The notes: generated by a model from the sequence alone, not told the origin. 64,000 nucleotides of DNA from Sarocladium kiliense (GCA_030734395.1 JAUZTG010000002.1:62001-126000); one strand, 5' to 3'; numbered from the stretch's first letter, positions 34,045 to 47,530 are shown. Translations and numbers: made by a program.

Positions 34045-34912
34045 TCAGAGCCCAAGGATCAATCCTACAACTGCTACCAGAAAATACAAGGAAGTGCATG
34101 CGAGGACGGAGATGCTGTCTTTGTATACCGGCCCGCGATGCAGTTCCCCGCCCAGCACCTTTTCGACCTGTGACGCCGCCCTGGCGATAGACACTGTGAA
34201 AGCCACAACGACAGCTGCAAAGATCAGCCCGCAAATGCCCACCAAGGGAATGATGCTTGACCAGATCGGTACGTAGTACTTGAAGAGCAGGCAAATGAAT
34301 GAGAGTAGGATGGGAACTAGTGTCAGTATTACCATCGTCTTCAACGATGGAACATGACCAAGGACTTTACTGAGTCGACGCAACTCAGAAGGCGCAACTT
34401 CCGACCCCAGCAGCTCTTCTGTTCCCTTGGCCCGAAACCTCGAACAGTCCGTGTCATCACCATACGTGATGCAGGCATATTCAGTTCCCACCGAGCACCC
34501 CTTGGGAAGTTTGCTGGACGCTAAGCTTTGCACTGCGGAGACAGCACTGCTGACAACATCGGGGATCTCCTTTGCGGCTTTCGTGACCTTCGCACCGGCG
34601 GTCTTGATGGGGTCGACAACCTTGGTGGCTTCGGCTGGGACGTCTGGGATGTCTGGAACTGAATCAGGAAAGCCGCGAGGCAGAAGCTTAGGGAACTGAA
34701 TTCGGTGAGCAGCGGCTCCGTTCAAAGGTGGGGGTTAGATGCCTTACTGAATAGCGAATCACGCCTTCTTTCGCATTTTCTGGATCGGATAAGATTTTCA
34801 CAGAAAAGGCGAGGACTAGTATAGCGGGGAGAGCGTGGACTATGATGGAGATGATTGATCTTGATGGTTTGTACATGATGCGGATTGTGATCTTGAAGCT
34901 CAATTGACCCAT
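34045..34912 (-). CDS. Four-span SUR7/PalI-like membrane protein, 271 aa, two exons
   Basis: Exons are 34912-34748 and 34695-34045, with a 52-bp intron (gtaagg...ttcag, phase 0). The order is membrane span 1 at about residues 20-40, then a Pro-rich loop (LPRGFPDSVPDIPDVP), a Cys-containing extracellular-type segment (GCSVGTEYACITYGDDTDC), spans 2 and 3 around residues 160-205, and span 4 at the C-terminus after LGGELHRG. This layout, one N-terminal span, a Cys loop and three further spans, is what I know from SUR7/PalI-type cortical membrane proteins, but the match is tentative. A paralogue lies at 44419-45142. Confidence 0.65.
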
Positions 34913-36384
34913 CTTGTGGACGTGTCGTCCTTATGTACTGTCGCTACTCCAGACTTGATTTGGCGGTTTTCCATCTGGAGCAAGCCATGTCTAATGTCCT
35001 CTTGTGGGCTCAGCGTCTCTCATATCCTTTGCTTGGCGTGGTGTGCAGGGGCTGCTTCTGAACTAGATCAAGGCAGCTTTGCTTTACTGGAGGTGACATG
35101 CCGGGCCTCTGTATCGGGCTCAGTGCGTGATCCCTGCGGCTCGGTGTAACTGTGTGTCGTCTGCAACTACTATGCTCGTCTCCCTTCTGGTCGGCGTGGC
35201 TTCACGATCACCTTTCGGCTGGCTCGTGGTCCGAGTGGTCGCTCGATGCGTTATGCCCATAGCATTCCGAGTGTTGAACGCAAGTCCGTCTTCTGTACTG
35301 CTTGTATGCGTTGAGGGTGAAGGGGCACCTCTCGGCGTTCCAGCGAGATGATGCGTCCTATAACACGTCGGCGGAAGGACTTTCTCACATCACTCTATAG
35401 CTTTAGAGATCCTAGGTTCCGTGACACAAACCTCTCTAAAAGTTCAGTACATGTCGCACTGTTTTGTGTATTATATTTCACACTAAAACAAGCTTTGGCA
35501 GAGTCCGGTGCGGAAACGCCACATCTCGGCGAAGAGTCGCTGTAGAAATGCTCAACCGGTGAACGGCGTTGGTGTAAAAACGGAGGTTGCGCTACACAGA
35601 TGCCGTGCCGTTGGACAGGAGAGGATGACATGCATATGACCATTTGTGGGCATCTGAATAACGACCAGTTGTGTCGTTTCACGACTTGGTATTTCGTAGA
35701 GCTGTAGGGTAGTGCAGGCTCATGGTTTTGGGTTTTCGTCCATAAACGGTCATTGAGCCTACCGATCGGCGACGCACGACTGTCATGTCGGTGACACCTC
35801 CATAGTCCTGACACGCGACCCATCCGAAGTTGTCCGTACATGGAAACTCACCAACTTACACCCAACCCTAGAGCAAAGCAGCCGCCATCATACACCTCCT
35901 TGGTCCAGTCCTGAACGTGGATGGAGACGCCAGCCAGCACGTGGTGTCTAAGGCGCATAGTGGGTGGCTGTCGCTCGACAACGGCGTCCCGGGACAGTAT
36001 GCGTGTGCCACTGACCTTCACCTGGGACTGGAGAGCGTCTCCCTTTCAGCACGCCAAAGCTCGGAGAGCGGCAGATTCCACTCCCCCATCATGCTTCAGA
36101 AATGGATGGAGCGACACCTAAGCCAAACAGGCATATCACAGCTCAGTGATCACATGCGTTTCGCATGCATCGGGTGCTTCGCCAGCTTCTTGAGTCGGCT
36201 GTTGCACCCAATTAAGCTCCGTGAGTTGAGAGTCGCACCTTTCGTCTCCGGCATTCCATTGGCCCGTTGACTACTTGGCAGTGATTGAGCCAGAACTGGC
36301 AAGATGTATATTTTATCTCATCTTCCGTAATTTACGTCTCTCGCTGACGTCCTTCATCCCGCAACCTCGCTCAGCTCATACGAC
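34913..36384. other. Intergenic; shared upstream region of divergent SUR7-like and chitinase genes
   Basis: Frames at 35395-35841 (minus) and 35917-36270 (plus, GTG start) lack support. Promoter elements could not be singled out. Confidence 0.45.
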
Positions 36385-37739
<1,355 letters not shown>

Positions 37740-38459
37740 GCGTTGTGCAAGTGGTCGAGGGTGGAAGGGCGTTTGGCTTCGGACTGGACATGATGGATCC
37801 ACCCTTTCAGACATATTCAAGGGAGCAAGAGCGCTGGGCATATTCTCTCACCTGCCTTCTTCGGCAATACACTCTCTGGTCGCGAGATCTCCGGATCCAA
37901 GACCGCAGCCGTGTCGGCAGACGCAAATGAGCCCAATAGCCGGCACGTTAGATCAGGGAATTGGTCTACTCGGGAGTGATGGTGCAAAGATACTGTGCGA
38001 GGAAATTGAGATTGCTCTAGGACTACCTGATTATATCTGAGGGAAATCGACTTTCCAGAACGCTGTGGACAATGGCAATGTATGCAAGGCAGTCAGACTG
38101 AATACGAATTCCCTTGCTCTGCGTACAGTAGCAACAGTTGAGACCTTAGGGATATGCCGATGGAGCAACCGCTCTTGACCTGCGTTCGCAAATAGCCCCG
38201 TTGTAGGACTCGACTTACTTAGGTCCCCACACCTTCCTTCCTGGATGGCCCTTGAACGTCCTGCAGATACAGATGTACGTGTACTTGTGGCCATTTGACA
38301 CCGTCTGACAGCCACACTCAACGGCCGGCAGGTCCGGCAGAAAAGAGGGCCAACGCAGCAGCCAAATCCAGGCGACCTTGAACCTCGCTACTCCACGCTT
38401 CGATTTCTCAACTTCATCTCCCTCCAGAACCGAATCTTCAAGCCTTCAGGCAGTCACAA
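37740..38459. other. Intergenic; 3' side of the chitinase and 5' side of the PAQR gene
   Basis: No coding frame is supported. Confidence 0.5.
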
Positions 38460-39631
38460 ATGGCATCTACTGGCCGCCTTCAAGTTGCGTCCGCACAGCA
38501 ACCAACGTTGCAGAACGGGCTCACAATGGACTCGGCCAACAACGCCGCGCGCAAGAGCAGCCGATCAGTGCTTCTCTCATTCAATGAGATGCCAGGATGG
38601 TTCCAACGCGAAAACAACCAGTGGGTGTTACATGGGTACCGGCCTATCTCTGGCTCAGTCCGTGTCTCATTTCGCAGCTGGTTATATATCCACAACGAGA
38701 CCGTTAATATCTTCTCCCACCTTATCCCAGCTATTCTTTTCCTACTTGGCGAGTGGTTTATCATGCATCACCTCTCCAGCAGGTATGCTGGAGTTACTGA
38801 TACTGATTTCGTGGGGTTTTCTATCTTCATGTTCACGGCCGTCACTTGCCTGTCACTTTCAGCAACGTACCATACCTTATTGAACCACTCCCAACATGTC
38901 GAGCATCTTTGCCTGCGACTGGATATGCTGGGCGTTGTAATCTTTATCCTGGGAGACCTTGTTTTGGGCATTTACTTGGTATTTTGGTGTGACCCCCTTC
39001 CGCGCAATGTTTACTGGTCTATGGTTAGTTCAAACCCCCCCGCCCCCCGAAGCTGAAGCCGAAGCCACGGATCCGAAACCTCCCTTCCTATTTCAAGCCC
39101 TTGTGACTGATGACTGCTTTCTTTGGCCGATAGATCGGGCTTCTTGGAGCATTGACCATCTTCATGACAATGCATCCCAAATTTCAAGGCGCAAAGTACC
39201 GCCTCTTTCGAGCGTCGATGTTCGTGGCGACCGGCGTGTGCGGTATCGCGCCGCTGATCCACGGCCTGAAAGTGTTCGGTGTGTCGCAGATGATGAGAAA
39301 GGCACTTCCCTATACACTGGGGAAGGCAATCTGCCTCCTGTCTGGAGTTTCTCTCTATGCAGTAAGTCTTCCCAGTTGGCCCTTTGGCAAATGTCAAGAC
39401 ATCAAATCTGACGCGCTGGCCCAGACCAGATTTCCCGAAAGTCGATATCCTGGCAAATTTGACCTATGCGGTTCCCACTCCATCTTCCACATACTGGTGG
39501 TCTGTGCCGCTGTTGTCCAGTTGGTCGGGTATCTGGATGCCTACCACTATGCTCAAGAGGATCGTGCCTGCTCTCGAAGTCCGCACCGCCCAATCGGTTC
39601 TTATGGTCGCAGCGACGTTGGCTATGGATGA
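38460..39631 (+). CDS. PAQR / haemolysin-III-like seven-span membrane protein, 332 aa
   Basis: Exons are 38460-39023, 39134-39361 and 39425-39631. The introns are 110 and 63 bp. After a soluble N-terminus of about 75 residues come seven hydrophobic segments. PAQR landmarks are present: the HNETVNIFSHL segment before span 1, SATYHTLLNHS with the metal-ligand-type His near span 3, an Asp in LDMLG, and SIFHILVVCAA with the last His before span 7. Relatives are yeast Izh proteins and adiponectin receptors, which are linked to lipid and zinc homeostasis. The C-terminus is short and polar. An in-frame second ATG lies at 38526. The family assignment is firm and the substrate or ligand is unknown. 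Confidence 0.9.
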
Positions 39632-39873
39632 TCCAGTACCAATGGAAGGTTGCATCTAGAATATTCACCTGTAGACATTTTCAGGACTGATCTATCGATA
39701 ATATAACAGTGTAGAGGCCTCCCTCAAGACGTTTCAAGTATCTGTGATCATGAATCATGTGCATCTAACGTGGAATGAACTGAAGAGGTACATGCACTGC
39801 TTTTCGTAGAGTGCGAGGACAATGGCCGGGTAAAGAATTGACCTGATCATGAAGTCAAGATAGGTGCTCGTCA

Positions 39874-41110
39874 TCAGGGCCCCGCGATACGTGTTCCCGG
39901 AAGCCCAAGCTTCTCGTCTGGGTTCCGCCCGACGTATTGGTAGAGAGGTTTGCTCCAGGCCATGACGAGAGCCACGATGCCTTGCAACCTCAGGCTCCCA
40001 CAGTTTTCAAGCAATGGATGCTGATGATAGGTGAGCTTTCCGTCGGTCAAGCGCATTGTCACTTACTCGCAAGAGATCGTCCGCGGATGCAGCGCAGGTT
40101 GTCGCTCCGAGGAAAGTAACCACCTCAGGCTCCCAGAGCCCAGGTTTCTGCACTCCGATGTTGCCGCCTTCCACAGGACAACCTTCCATCACTTCCATCA
40201 TGACACGTCCGAGGTCTCTGATGTCCTTTTTTCCTTTGCCTTTGATGCGAGTGCAATTCTCTTGGCCGACTGCGTCACGTCAGCTCCCTAAGCGTTCCGG
40301 CACAGACCCTGGCTTACACAATTTCACCCGTCCGGTAGGATGAAGCAACACCTGTGAGCAAGTCAAGCGGCCGAATTCGAGGTTCTCGTGCTCCAGCTAA
40401 GCCAAAGCTTCAACAATCTTCAGAGAGTTAGTCGGATGGCACTTTCCGCCCGCGGCCTGCGCGACCTGCCTGTCTTACTATAGCCGCAAGTCTAAAGCTG
40501 TTCAGGTAGGGATTCCTCATGAATTCATCGAGCGACCTGGGCATGTGTACACCACGAAATACTTCTCCTCGCTCCGATAGATCTCATGCACAGTAGCAAA
40601 GTTCGGGTGCCTTATCGAACTCAACATGCGCTTCTGGTCATGATTCAACGACTCCAAGGCACGGATATCGACTACGTTGTGAGGCGCATCGATCCTCTCG
40701 CCGACCCAGCAAGGATTAGAATCTGCGAGGTTCAAGTAAATAATCTCGTAGTCTCTGGAAGGCTGTCCCTTCAATATAGACACCTCCTTCATGCCCTCTT
40801 GCGGGGTACGGGATGTATCCGTTAACCGTGGAGGCCTTGCTACATCATCATGGGTTGGCGTTTTGCGCAGTCGCTTCTGCCCCATCTTGATAGCATTCAG
40901 CTCAGACATGATTTCGCGGAGGTGGATGGCCAATAGAGATATTGTTGAATATTCAGAGGAGGACTTTCTATTTTTTGAACTTTTGGAAATTTCCCTTTCA
41001 CGTCCTTGTGCAAGACCTCGAACTTGATGCAACAGAACGGCATTCACGAACTGATGCTGAAAGCTGCCGCGGCCTGGTCAAGGTCCTCGAGGCGCAATTA
41101 ATTCTAGGTG
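39874..41110 (-). pseudogene. Decayed protein-kinase-like gene
   Basis: Read on the minus strand, fragments in order match a degenerate fungal kinase-like family: a helix (VNAVLLHQVRGLAQ), then SIRHPNFATVHEIYRSEEK and YFVVYTC. In the next frame come RSLDEFMRNPYLNSFRLAA, then after an intron LEHENLEFGRLTCSQVLL, then KGKKDIRDLGRVMMEVMEG and SADDLL, and after a 51-bp-type intron HPLLENCGSLRLQGIV to a stop at 39874. Lesions are a one-base frame change near 41060, another near 40538-40542, and an in-frame TAG at 40397-40399 where the family has an aromatic residue. HRD and DFG motifs are absent, so even an intact version would be a pseudokinase. Confidence 0.65.
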
Positions 41111-41843
41111 AGAGCACTTTGCAGTCACGGTCTCCGTCGATTCCATGTGGCCGATTGCAACCATATTCAGAAATGGACTTTACATTTGACGGTGGTTGTA
41201 TTGATCAACTTCTGGATGCTGGAAGCACTGTGGAACCAGTGCACGACAGTTGTCGTAATACCTCACGAGAAGAGGAAAGGCAGGAAAAGGTGTCCGATCA
41301 CATACAGACTTGTCAGTCCTTCCGGATCCGTAAATGACGTCTCTTCAGGCCTTGAGGAGGCTAGAAGCAGCAGGACCGCGAGGGGCATAGCGATGGATAC
41401 TGCACATGACTCGCGAACCCTCCTCCTGAAGATAGCGCCGGTGCGTCGGTGTACAGCTGACCTTGACGCGAATGTAGAAGCTGACAAAGAGAGTACAAGG
41501 CAAGTACAGTAGCGTCTGCCATAATCGCACCAAAGTCGAAGATCGTCCTCGTCCCCGTCGGATGTGCAGTGTACGAATACCCTCGACCAGCCCAGTCTTT
41601 GGGATCTCCCGCACAGACAGGTCGATCAGGAACTACCGACGTATGCAGTCGCCATCGGATTATAGAGACTGAAGGCAGATGAGACAGCCGAAGCAGCGCG
41701 GAGGGTATGCGGGTGATGGACAATCATCAGCGACAGAGGCGCGCAAGGTGCTTTGAGGTTCTAGAGTCACCCCTCGAATCTACTTAAGGTCAAGGCAGAG
41801 TCCTATCTAACATTGGGACATCGTCATTTTGCTCTCACGGATC

Positions 41844-42761
41844 ATGAATATCAAGAAACCCTTCTTCGACCTCTTGTGCATTGCACTTGGTGTAAGCGTT
41901 TTCCATTCGCTCTTTCGCTTCCGTTCACTATATTACTCATGGAAACGCGGTAGACAGGATGGACCAGGGCAAACGATCTCCATGAGGTACCACATCTCCT
42001 TCCTGATCATCAACTCGATTCATGCGACAGTTGCTCTCTCACTGGCCGTCTATGCTGTAACACTTCTCATCAGCAATGGACAACACTCCCTGCCGATCTT
42101 TGCTTTCGTCTTACTCACCAGCATGTCTGGGCAAGTACGTGCCATCGATGCCTTCCTCAATATGTTTACTTTGGTTGCTGACGCGGCCAGTGCTGTTTTA
42201 CGAGTGGCTTCTGTTTCAAGCGGGCTTTCCATCCTTTGCCATTGGGCATCACCCTGCTCCTCTCCTCCGTGCCTTGCATCGTGGGAGTTGCTCTTGACGG
42301 CGCGGACCGAAGTGTCGGTGGAGCTCTACTGGCTGTGGGTGCTTGTGCTTTTCGCGTCGGTATGATGATTCAGTGGGCGTTCTTCCTCTGTGAAGCGCGA
42401 GGCCCGAATGTGAGACCTGGAGGGAACGGATTCCTCAATATCCCAATCTTTCACAAGCTTCTAGGCCATCTCCTTCTTCAGATTGCAGCCATCTTCGTGC
42501 TGATAGCAAGCTGTGCCGTGGTTGGAGCCCGAGCTCAAGTCTTGAACCCTCCTCGAGACTCCAGGTACGAGATGATATCGGTGAGTGCTATCAGAGAGCC
42601 CAGCAACAGCTTGACTAGACTGATGGATACAGATCACCTTAGTATCGTATACTTTCCATGCCCTTTTGGCGGAGATTTGGACGTGCATATCATGTGTCAA
42701 CCGTTCGCCAAATACAGCATCAGACGACGTGGAGCTACTAGTGCGGAGAAGGGAGACCTGA
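41844..42761 (+). CDS. Multi-span membrane protein, 269 aa (paralogue of 1032-1941)
   Basis: Exons are 41844-42134, 42191-42580 and 42633-42761. The introns are 56 bp (gtacgt...gctgac...gcggccag) and 52 bp (gtgagt...atacag). The frame opens at TTG 41829, but the first ATG is 41844. Hydrophobic segments sit around residues 5-22, 45-70, 75-95, 110-130, 140-160 and 180-200. Both introns fall at the same places as in the 1032-1941 gene and the spliced length is identical. Shared pieces include LLAVGAC, CAVVGAR and LLAEIW. The unspliced frame reads through intron 1, which can mislead automatic calls. Family unknown, and the protein is probably integral to a membrane. Confidence 0.75.
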
Positions 42762-43085
42762 GATCGGTCGGTGAGAAGCACAGCTGGTGCTCACGACTTG
42801 GTGCGAGCTGGGAAATTTCTGCTAGACTGCCAGTAGTATAATGAACTCTCGTCATCACATTATCTCTCCATGAACGAATCTCGCGGGTCCTCCGTCTAAG
42901 TCGGCCCCAAGGCCAGAGGGGGCTTCACATCCGTACCGTGATTCCCAGCCCCCAAAACCAATAGCCAATCAGTGCGCATCGTATTTTCGCGGATCCCTTC
43001 TGGCTATCACATGCGATTGGATGATGCCCGCTCTGCGGGGTCACCGTCTACCATTCATGACGCATGCGAAATGACCCCGAAGAGT
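42622..43085 (+). repeat. Segmental duplication, donor-like copy (partner 21520-21960)
   Basis: This is the last exon of the 269-aa membrane gene plus about 320 bp of 3' flank, repeated at 21.5 kb in the same orientation. The match fades near catcacactgac, which in the other copy lies at the stop codon of the M16 gene. Confidence 0.75.
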
Positions 43086-43380
43086 CCGCCCTGCTTCATC
43101 ACACTGACCACAAATCCAAGGCTGAGCCGGGATCTTCGTACTCGCAGGAGGATCACCGGTGCTAGAATATCATCAGTGCAATACAAACGGAAACTAGACC
43201 GTTCCCATCTATATAAACCGATGATCCTCCTCACTTACAAGAGCCAGCCGATGTAAAGTGACTCGGCGAGCTTCATCTCACTCATCTCAACGATAGTCAT
43301 CGCTTTACTTGTCTTTATCCCGCTCCTGCTTACAGCAGCGCTTGCACCGAGAAGCCCGAAAGGTCATCGACACTGAAGTC

Positions 43381-44154
43381 ATGGCCCACGATGAGGCTGC
43401 ACATGATGGTGTCACTGGAGACGACCTCCTCTCACCCACTGATGTCAATTGGTCCCATTTCGGGGTTGGAACGGCTCACGCCAAGCGCAACGAGCACGTG
43501 TCCAGTTCGAAAATGCGCAACGATGGCGACGAGGACTTGAGCAGGGAAACCACCAGTTCCGACAGGCACGGCATCAATACTGTTGGAGCCCCTGGTCACA
43601 ATACCGACATTACGCAGCTCGTGAAAGATCTCACATCCCGGATCAACGGTCTCGAAGACCGGGTCGCGCGGCTCGAAACTCATTGCGGCCTCGGCCCTGC
43701 GGCTTGCGGGTCGGCGACCACAATGAGGAAGAGGAAGAGGAAGCGAGGTGACTTGGCACAATGCGATCGGAAGAGGCGCTCGCGGCGCCGGGATGAGCCC
43801 ACAAGGGCTGAGCGAGCCCCAAGCAACAGCTCAGGTACCCATTACAACACTGACCGCGCAAATGACACCGACAGAAACGATGATGAAGTAAGCGCAGACG
43901 ATAGGCTGGGTGCCGATCAAGAATATGGTGCTTATAGAGAGGCAAGCTTCAGTCCAGAGCTCCGAACAATAACCTCGATGGCATTCTGATCTGACCGGGC
44001 ACAGTTCACTATTCCACCTCTGACTGAGAACGTCCTCGGGCAGTCATTCAGCAACTCTGAAGAGTTCAGGCGGTTCGCAACAGGCGAGATAGACTCTGCG
44101 GAGGCCGCCAACATCGAAAAGGGTGTAGATTCTCAACACCCCAGAGAATCTTGA
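43381..44154 (+). CDS. Hypothetical coiled-coil, basic-region protein, 218 aa, two exons
   Basis: Exons are 43381-43887 and 44005-44154. The 117-bp intron starts gtaagc and has atctgacc before cacag, and the join is in phase. ATG 43381 is chosen over a TTG-opened upstream extension. The protein is hydrophilic. A short coiled coil lies about residues 80-100 (ITQLVKDLTSRINGLEDRVA), followed by a strongly basic stretch (RKRKRKRGD, DRKRRSRRRDE; likely nuclear localisation), an Asn/Asp-rich region and an acidic end. Coiled coil followed by basic region is reminiscent of nuclear regulators but not a bZIP, where the order is reversed. Family unknown. Confidence 0.58.
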
Positions 44155-44418
44155 AGGCGTCGACGACCGGCCCAGCTTCAAAGGGCACTCAAGGACCGGT
44201 GTGGTGGCTTCTAGTGATGGGGGTCCATTGAACCTGTTGCCCGTGCGTGGAGTCGGGTTGAGCTGTATGTTTTTGTACCGAAGCTCGGCATGCTTGGAAT
44301 CTCATGCATGTTGGAGGAGGATCTGGTTAGCAACTTTGAACATGGACACGCAGATTCCCGTTGCCAGCCCAGTCCCGGCTATTCACAGTGATGGAACACA
44401 GACTCGTGAAACCCCGGC

Positions 44419-45142
44419 TTACCGTGCCAACCACAAGAAGACAGCAGAAGTCACGGCACACGCGGCATGCGATGCTCCCAAGGCTATCACGCCTCTGTGC
44501 ACGCACCCTCTGACCAACTCCCCACCAAGCTCTTGATGTATCGTAGACACAGCCACGTACACCTGCCTCTCTGTATTTATAGAGATGCCAGAGAGAACAA
44601 GTCCGCTCGCATTCAGTAGGAATGTAAGAAAGCGCACCCAAGGGAACACAATCTGCACGGTCAGCGGCACCCAGGAGACGAGTATGCAGCACAGCTCCGC
44701 GATATGCATCACCTGCGGCATGGAGACCTGATCGAGCCGCCCACCCAGGCCCGCGGTCGAGAGGTGCGAAGGAATTGCCGTGACCGGCCAGGCTTGGCAA
44801 GTTGGACGATCGTCCTCACATTCCTGCACGCAAAACATCGTCGTGCCGGCTGAACAACGCTGGAGGCCTTCGCATCGCTCGCCACCTGGCGACGGGGAGA
44901 CCTGGGACCGTGTGAGCGACCTCTTGTCATCACGTCGCGAGATGAGTCACCTGATAAGCTACGATCCCGCGTTCGTGGGCGTCTTCCAAGAGCAAATCCG
45001 CGCAGAAGTGGAGGGCCACCATCGGTGCTGCGGCTTGAAGCAGGAAACACAAGAACCACAGACTCGATCTCGTCGCGGAGCACTGCTCCTGGTCACGCCA
45101 ATCTCCCGTAACCTCGGTTGCTTGAGCATTCGCCTGCTCCAT
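44419..45142 (-). CDS. SUR7/PalI-like membrane protein, 224 aa, paralogue of 34045-34912
   Basis: Exons are 45142-44951 and 44901-44419, with a 49-bp intron (gtgact...gtcccag, phase 0 as in the paralogue). Matching landmarks in the same order are a first span ending LLLEDAHERGIVAYQ, a Cys loop RCSAGTTMFCVQECEDD, two adjacent spans (IAELCCILVSWVPL, VRFLTFLLNASGLVLSG), and LGGELVRG before the last span. The Pro-rich loop of the paralogue is much shortened here. The ATG at 45142 is chosen because the frame upstream lacks an ATG. It is a tentative four-span cortical membrane protein. Confidence 0.6.
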
Positions 45143-45425
45143 GATCTGTCGCCACGTCCACAGACTACCTGCGCCAAATTGAGCGCCGAGAGTGGGTGCA
45201 ATGGACACTTATATGACGTTTCGAACGCTCAGTTTTGGATGTTTTGCTCGAGTCCCCCACCCCACATGAAACGTCCTTTTCTGGGCCACGCACTTTTGAA
45301 TAGGTCCTACAGATATGTCTCATCGCGGAGCTTTATGGTGGGGTGACCAGGATGCAAGGGTTCCGCGTGCCCGGAGGCGTGGCATGAAATTATCCCCGGT
45401 TCACCCATCCTGATGACGGCTAAAG

Positions 45426-45440
45426 GCATATAAAGGTTCA
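45426..45440 (+). promoter_or_regulatory. TATA-like element
   Basis: The sequence catataaagg lies about 90 bp upstream of the ATG at 45521, a usual fungal spacing. Confidence 0.4.
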
Positions 45441-45520
45441 ATGCCATCGCTACGGCGCCCCGACAGACTGACTGTGCTCGGAACCCAGGAAATCATCGAC
45501 CCTGACACGCTTTACCCACA

Positions 45521-46006
45521 ATGCAAACCCTTCAAGCCTCTCAGACATTGTGCGTCGAGAAGGAGGTGCCGCATAAGGACTGGCTGCTCGCAACTGCAAT
45601 CATCAACGCTGAGATAGTGCCCCTCTACGGACGGTTGACCAGCTGCGATCAGGTTTGCACCGGTTCGGAGGCCCCGCGTGCCGAGTTCGGACTTTCGCCT
45701 TGTACGATCGAAAGGCTAAAAGACCTACATCGGGCGGTTTGCCCTGGCCCCGGACCTGGATGCACCATTTGTCCCACAATCGATCACAAACTCAACACTT
45801 TCATCTTTCAAACATGGACTCCGGCAATCGACGTAGAAGACGGAGAGCTCATGCTGGGAGAACCTGAATTTGCAACGACTTCTATCCTTGCAACTATCAA
45901 CATGGTCAGGTCGTCCGAGCCCCCAACTCCTCTCTGGAAACGACGCCAGTTGCGGCGGGACAGGTACGCTAGGTGGAAAATCTGCCCAACTGGCTTGCTA
46001 CCATGA
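45521..46006 (+). CDS. Hypothetical protein, 161 aa, single exon
   Basis: ATG 45521 follows a TATA-like element. The protein has several Cys residues, including a short GPGPGCTICPTIDHK segment, and a basic C-terminus (KRRQLRRDRYARWK) that could direct it to the nucleus. No signal peptide or membrane span is evident. A possible donor within the frame (aggtttgc near 45653) is not needed to keep it open. Family not recognised. Confidence 0.5.
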   Translation: MQTLQASQTLCVEKEVPHKDWLLATAIINAEIVPLYGRLTSCDQVCTGSEAPRAEFGLSPCTIERLKDLHRAVCPGPGPGCTICPTIDHKLNTFIFQTWTPAIDVEDGELMLGEPEFATTSILATINMVRSSEPPTPLWKRRQLRRDRYARWKICPTGLLP

Positions 46007-46684
46007 GAGAGTGTGTTCAAGTCAAACTCAAATCACGTTCGCTGGCGCCATCAAGTTGGCACGGGCTTTCATGCGATTCCAGGGTCGGCTCCCTCATGGA
46101 CGGCATCGTGTGGTCTGCCAATGCTGCGATCCCGTTCAGGAGTACACCTTTGCCCCATCCGGGATGCGCATTGACTGCCAGGTCACCGCTAGATGCCGGC
46201 TGTGAATAACGCACGTGCCTCCGCCTCACACAGCAGGACATCCGCATCTAGGTGACAGCATGAGATTGTCACCCCGCCTCCGGCTACTGCACAACAACGT
46301 CCCATACAAGCCAATAAACGATTCGTCACTACTGCCTTTGCCTGCCGAGAGCCGCCCGACTGAAGGCGGTGTAGACGGTTTCGTACCTGCTGTGCTCACT
46401 CTGGTAGAATGGTGGTAGAGAGGGCAAGAAAAGGACATGGGGCGTTGGGACCGGCCGCTTCTGACTCTCTTTCCAGCGTTGTGCAGGACTTCAATCTGCC
46501 AGACGGAAGAACGAAATGCTAGAAGAGGGCGATGACCCAGTTACTGAGAAGGTCCAATCGCGGTAGCATCTTTCGACATGATCCGATTCCGTTCTCTTCA
46601 CGACATTCTGCCCGCCGACGGCATTAGCATAAATGACCTTGGCTGCCGCGCAACTATCTATCCTAATAGTTACAGGCGAGTAAA
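46007..46684. other. No supported gene
   Basis: Short frames only. Confidence 0.45.
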
Positions 46685-47530
46685 ATGGCCGCCAGATCCG
46701 GCGGTTTGGTCAACGCGCAAGACGCACGGAAGCCATCAGACGCGAAGCAAAAGGCAGAAGACACACCGCAGGAACTGCCAAAGGAGAAACCGAAGGCCAG
46801 TGCAGCGCGTCAAGACCAACCTGCCAAGAATTCGGACAGTAGGTCGCGATTCTTTGTCCCGCATCCGCCGTCGCCGGATCCTCAGGACGCTCGTGGTGAT
46901 GACGATAGTGATGGTGATGATGACGTGAGGCCGAACGTCACGCCCACGAAGGTGGTCGGTTACACGCAGCACTGGTTCAAACACAAGTACGGTATCATCG
47001 AGAAAGGTCCCCGCAACAGTAGAAAGCTTTTCATCCAGCGTCCCAAACAATACGTATGCCAGGATGATACCCCCCGGGTGGACGGCAAACTCAAGCCCGA
47101 TGAGAAGATAACCCGTATCTCATCAGTCGCTAATTACTACCCGAGGAATTTCACCGGTCACTATTTGGACCTCCTGAACCCCGAAAAATGGGGAAGGTCG
47201 CCCCTTAGCCGAATCCAGGTCGGAGGGGCTGACAATCGGCTGCTATGGGTAGACAGAAAGGCTGTGAGGAAGCACTGGCCGGGAGGCGAGGACAAGGTGC
47301 CCGTGACGGAGGATCTCAAGGTTGGCGACCACGTCGTGCTGAGGCAGGGGCAGATCGTGCTCCGAGCCGATCTTGCCATTGCCAGAAGGGCCGTCAGGTC
47401 CGAGGAGAATTACAGGCTATGGAAAACCGGCGACAGGAAAGCGCTGGACCGATCTCCCAGTCCTATGCCGATGACGGAGGAACCAGGCCTGAACGAGGGC
47501 GACGCGATGAGGGACTCTGTGGAGGATTGA
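46685..47530 (+). CDS. Hypothetical charged protein, 281 aa, single exon
   Basis: ATG 46685 opens an intact frame. Residues 1-65 are a disordered Lys/Glu/Pro-rich leader, followed by an acidic patch GDDDSDGDDD (about 70-79). Residues 85-250 look folded, with many Trp, Tyr and basic residues (TQHWFKHKYGIIEKG, YYPRNFTGHYLDLLNPEKWG) and a short beta-like segment (LKVGDHVVLRQGQIVLRADL) of the kind seen in SH3-like or KOW-like barrels, though I cannot assign it. The C-terminus is Pro/Glu-rich. It is probably nuclear or cytoplasmic. Family unknown. Confidence 0.62.
   Translation: MAARSGGLVNAQDARKPSDAKQKAEDTPQELPKEKPKASAARQDQPAKNSDSRSRFFVPHPPSPDPQDARGDDDSDGDDDVRPNVTPTKVVGYTQHWFKHKYGIIEKGPRNSRKLFIQRPKQYVCQDDTPRVDGKLKPDEKITRISSVANYYPRNFTGHYLDLLNPEKWGRSPLSRIQVGGADNRLLWVDRKAVRKHWPGGEDKVPVTEDLKVGDHVVLRQGQIVLRADLAIARRAVRSEENYRLWKTGDRKALDRSPSPMPMTEEPGLNEGDAMRDSVED

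Noticed and set aside
35917..36270. 117-aa frame upstream of the chitinase
   Set aside because: It has only a GTG start and no conserved features. It is probably part of the intergenic promoter region.
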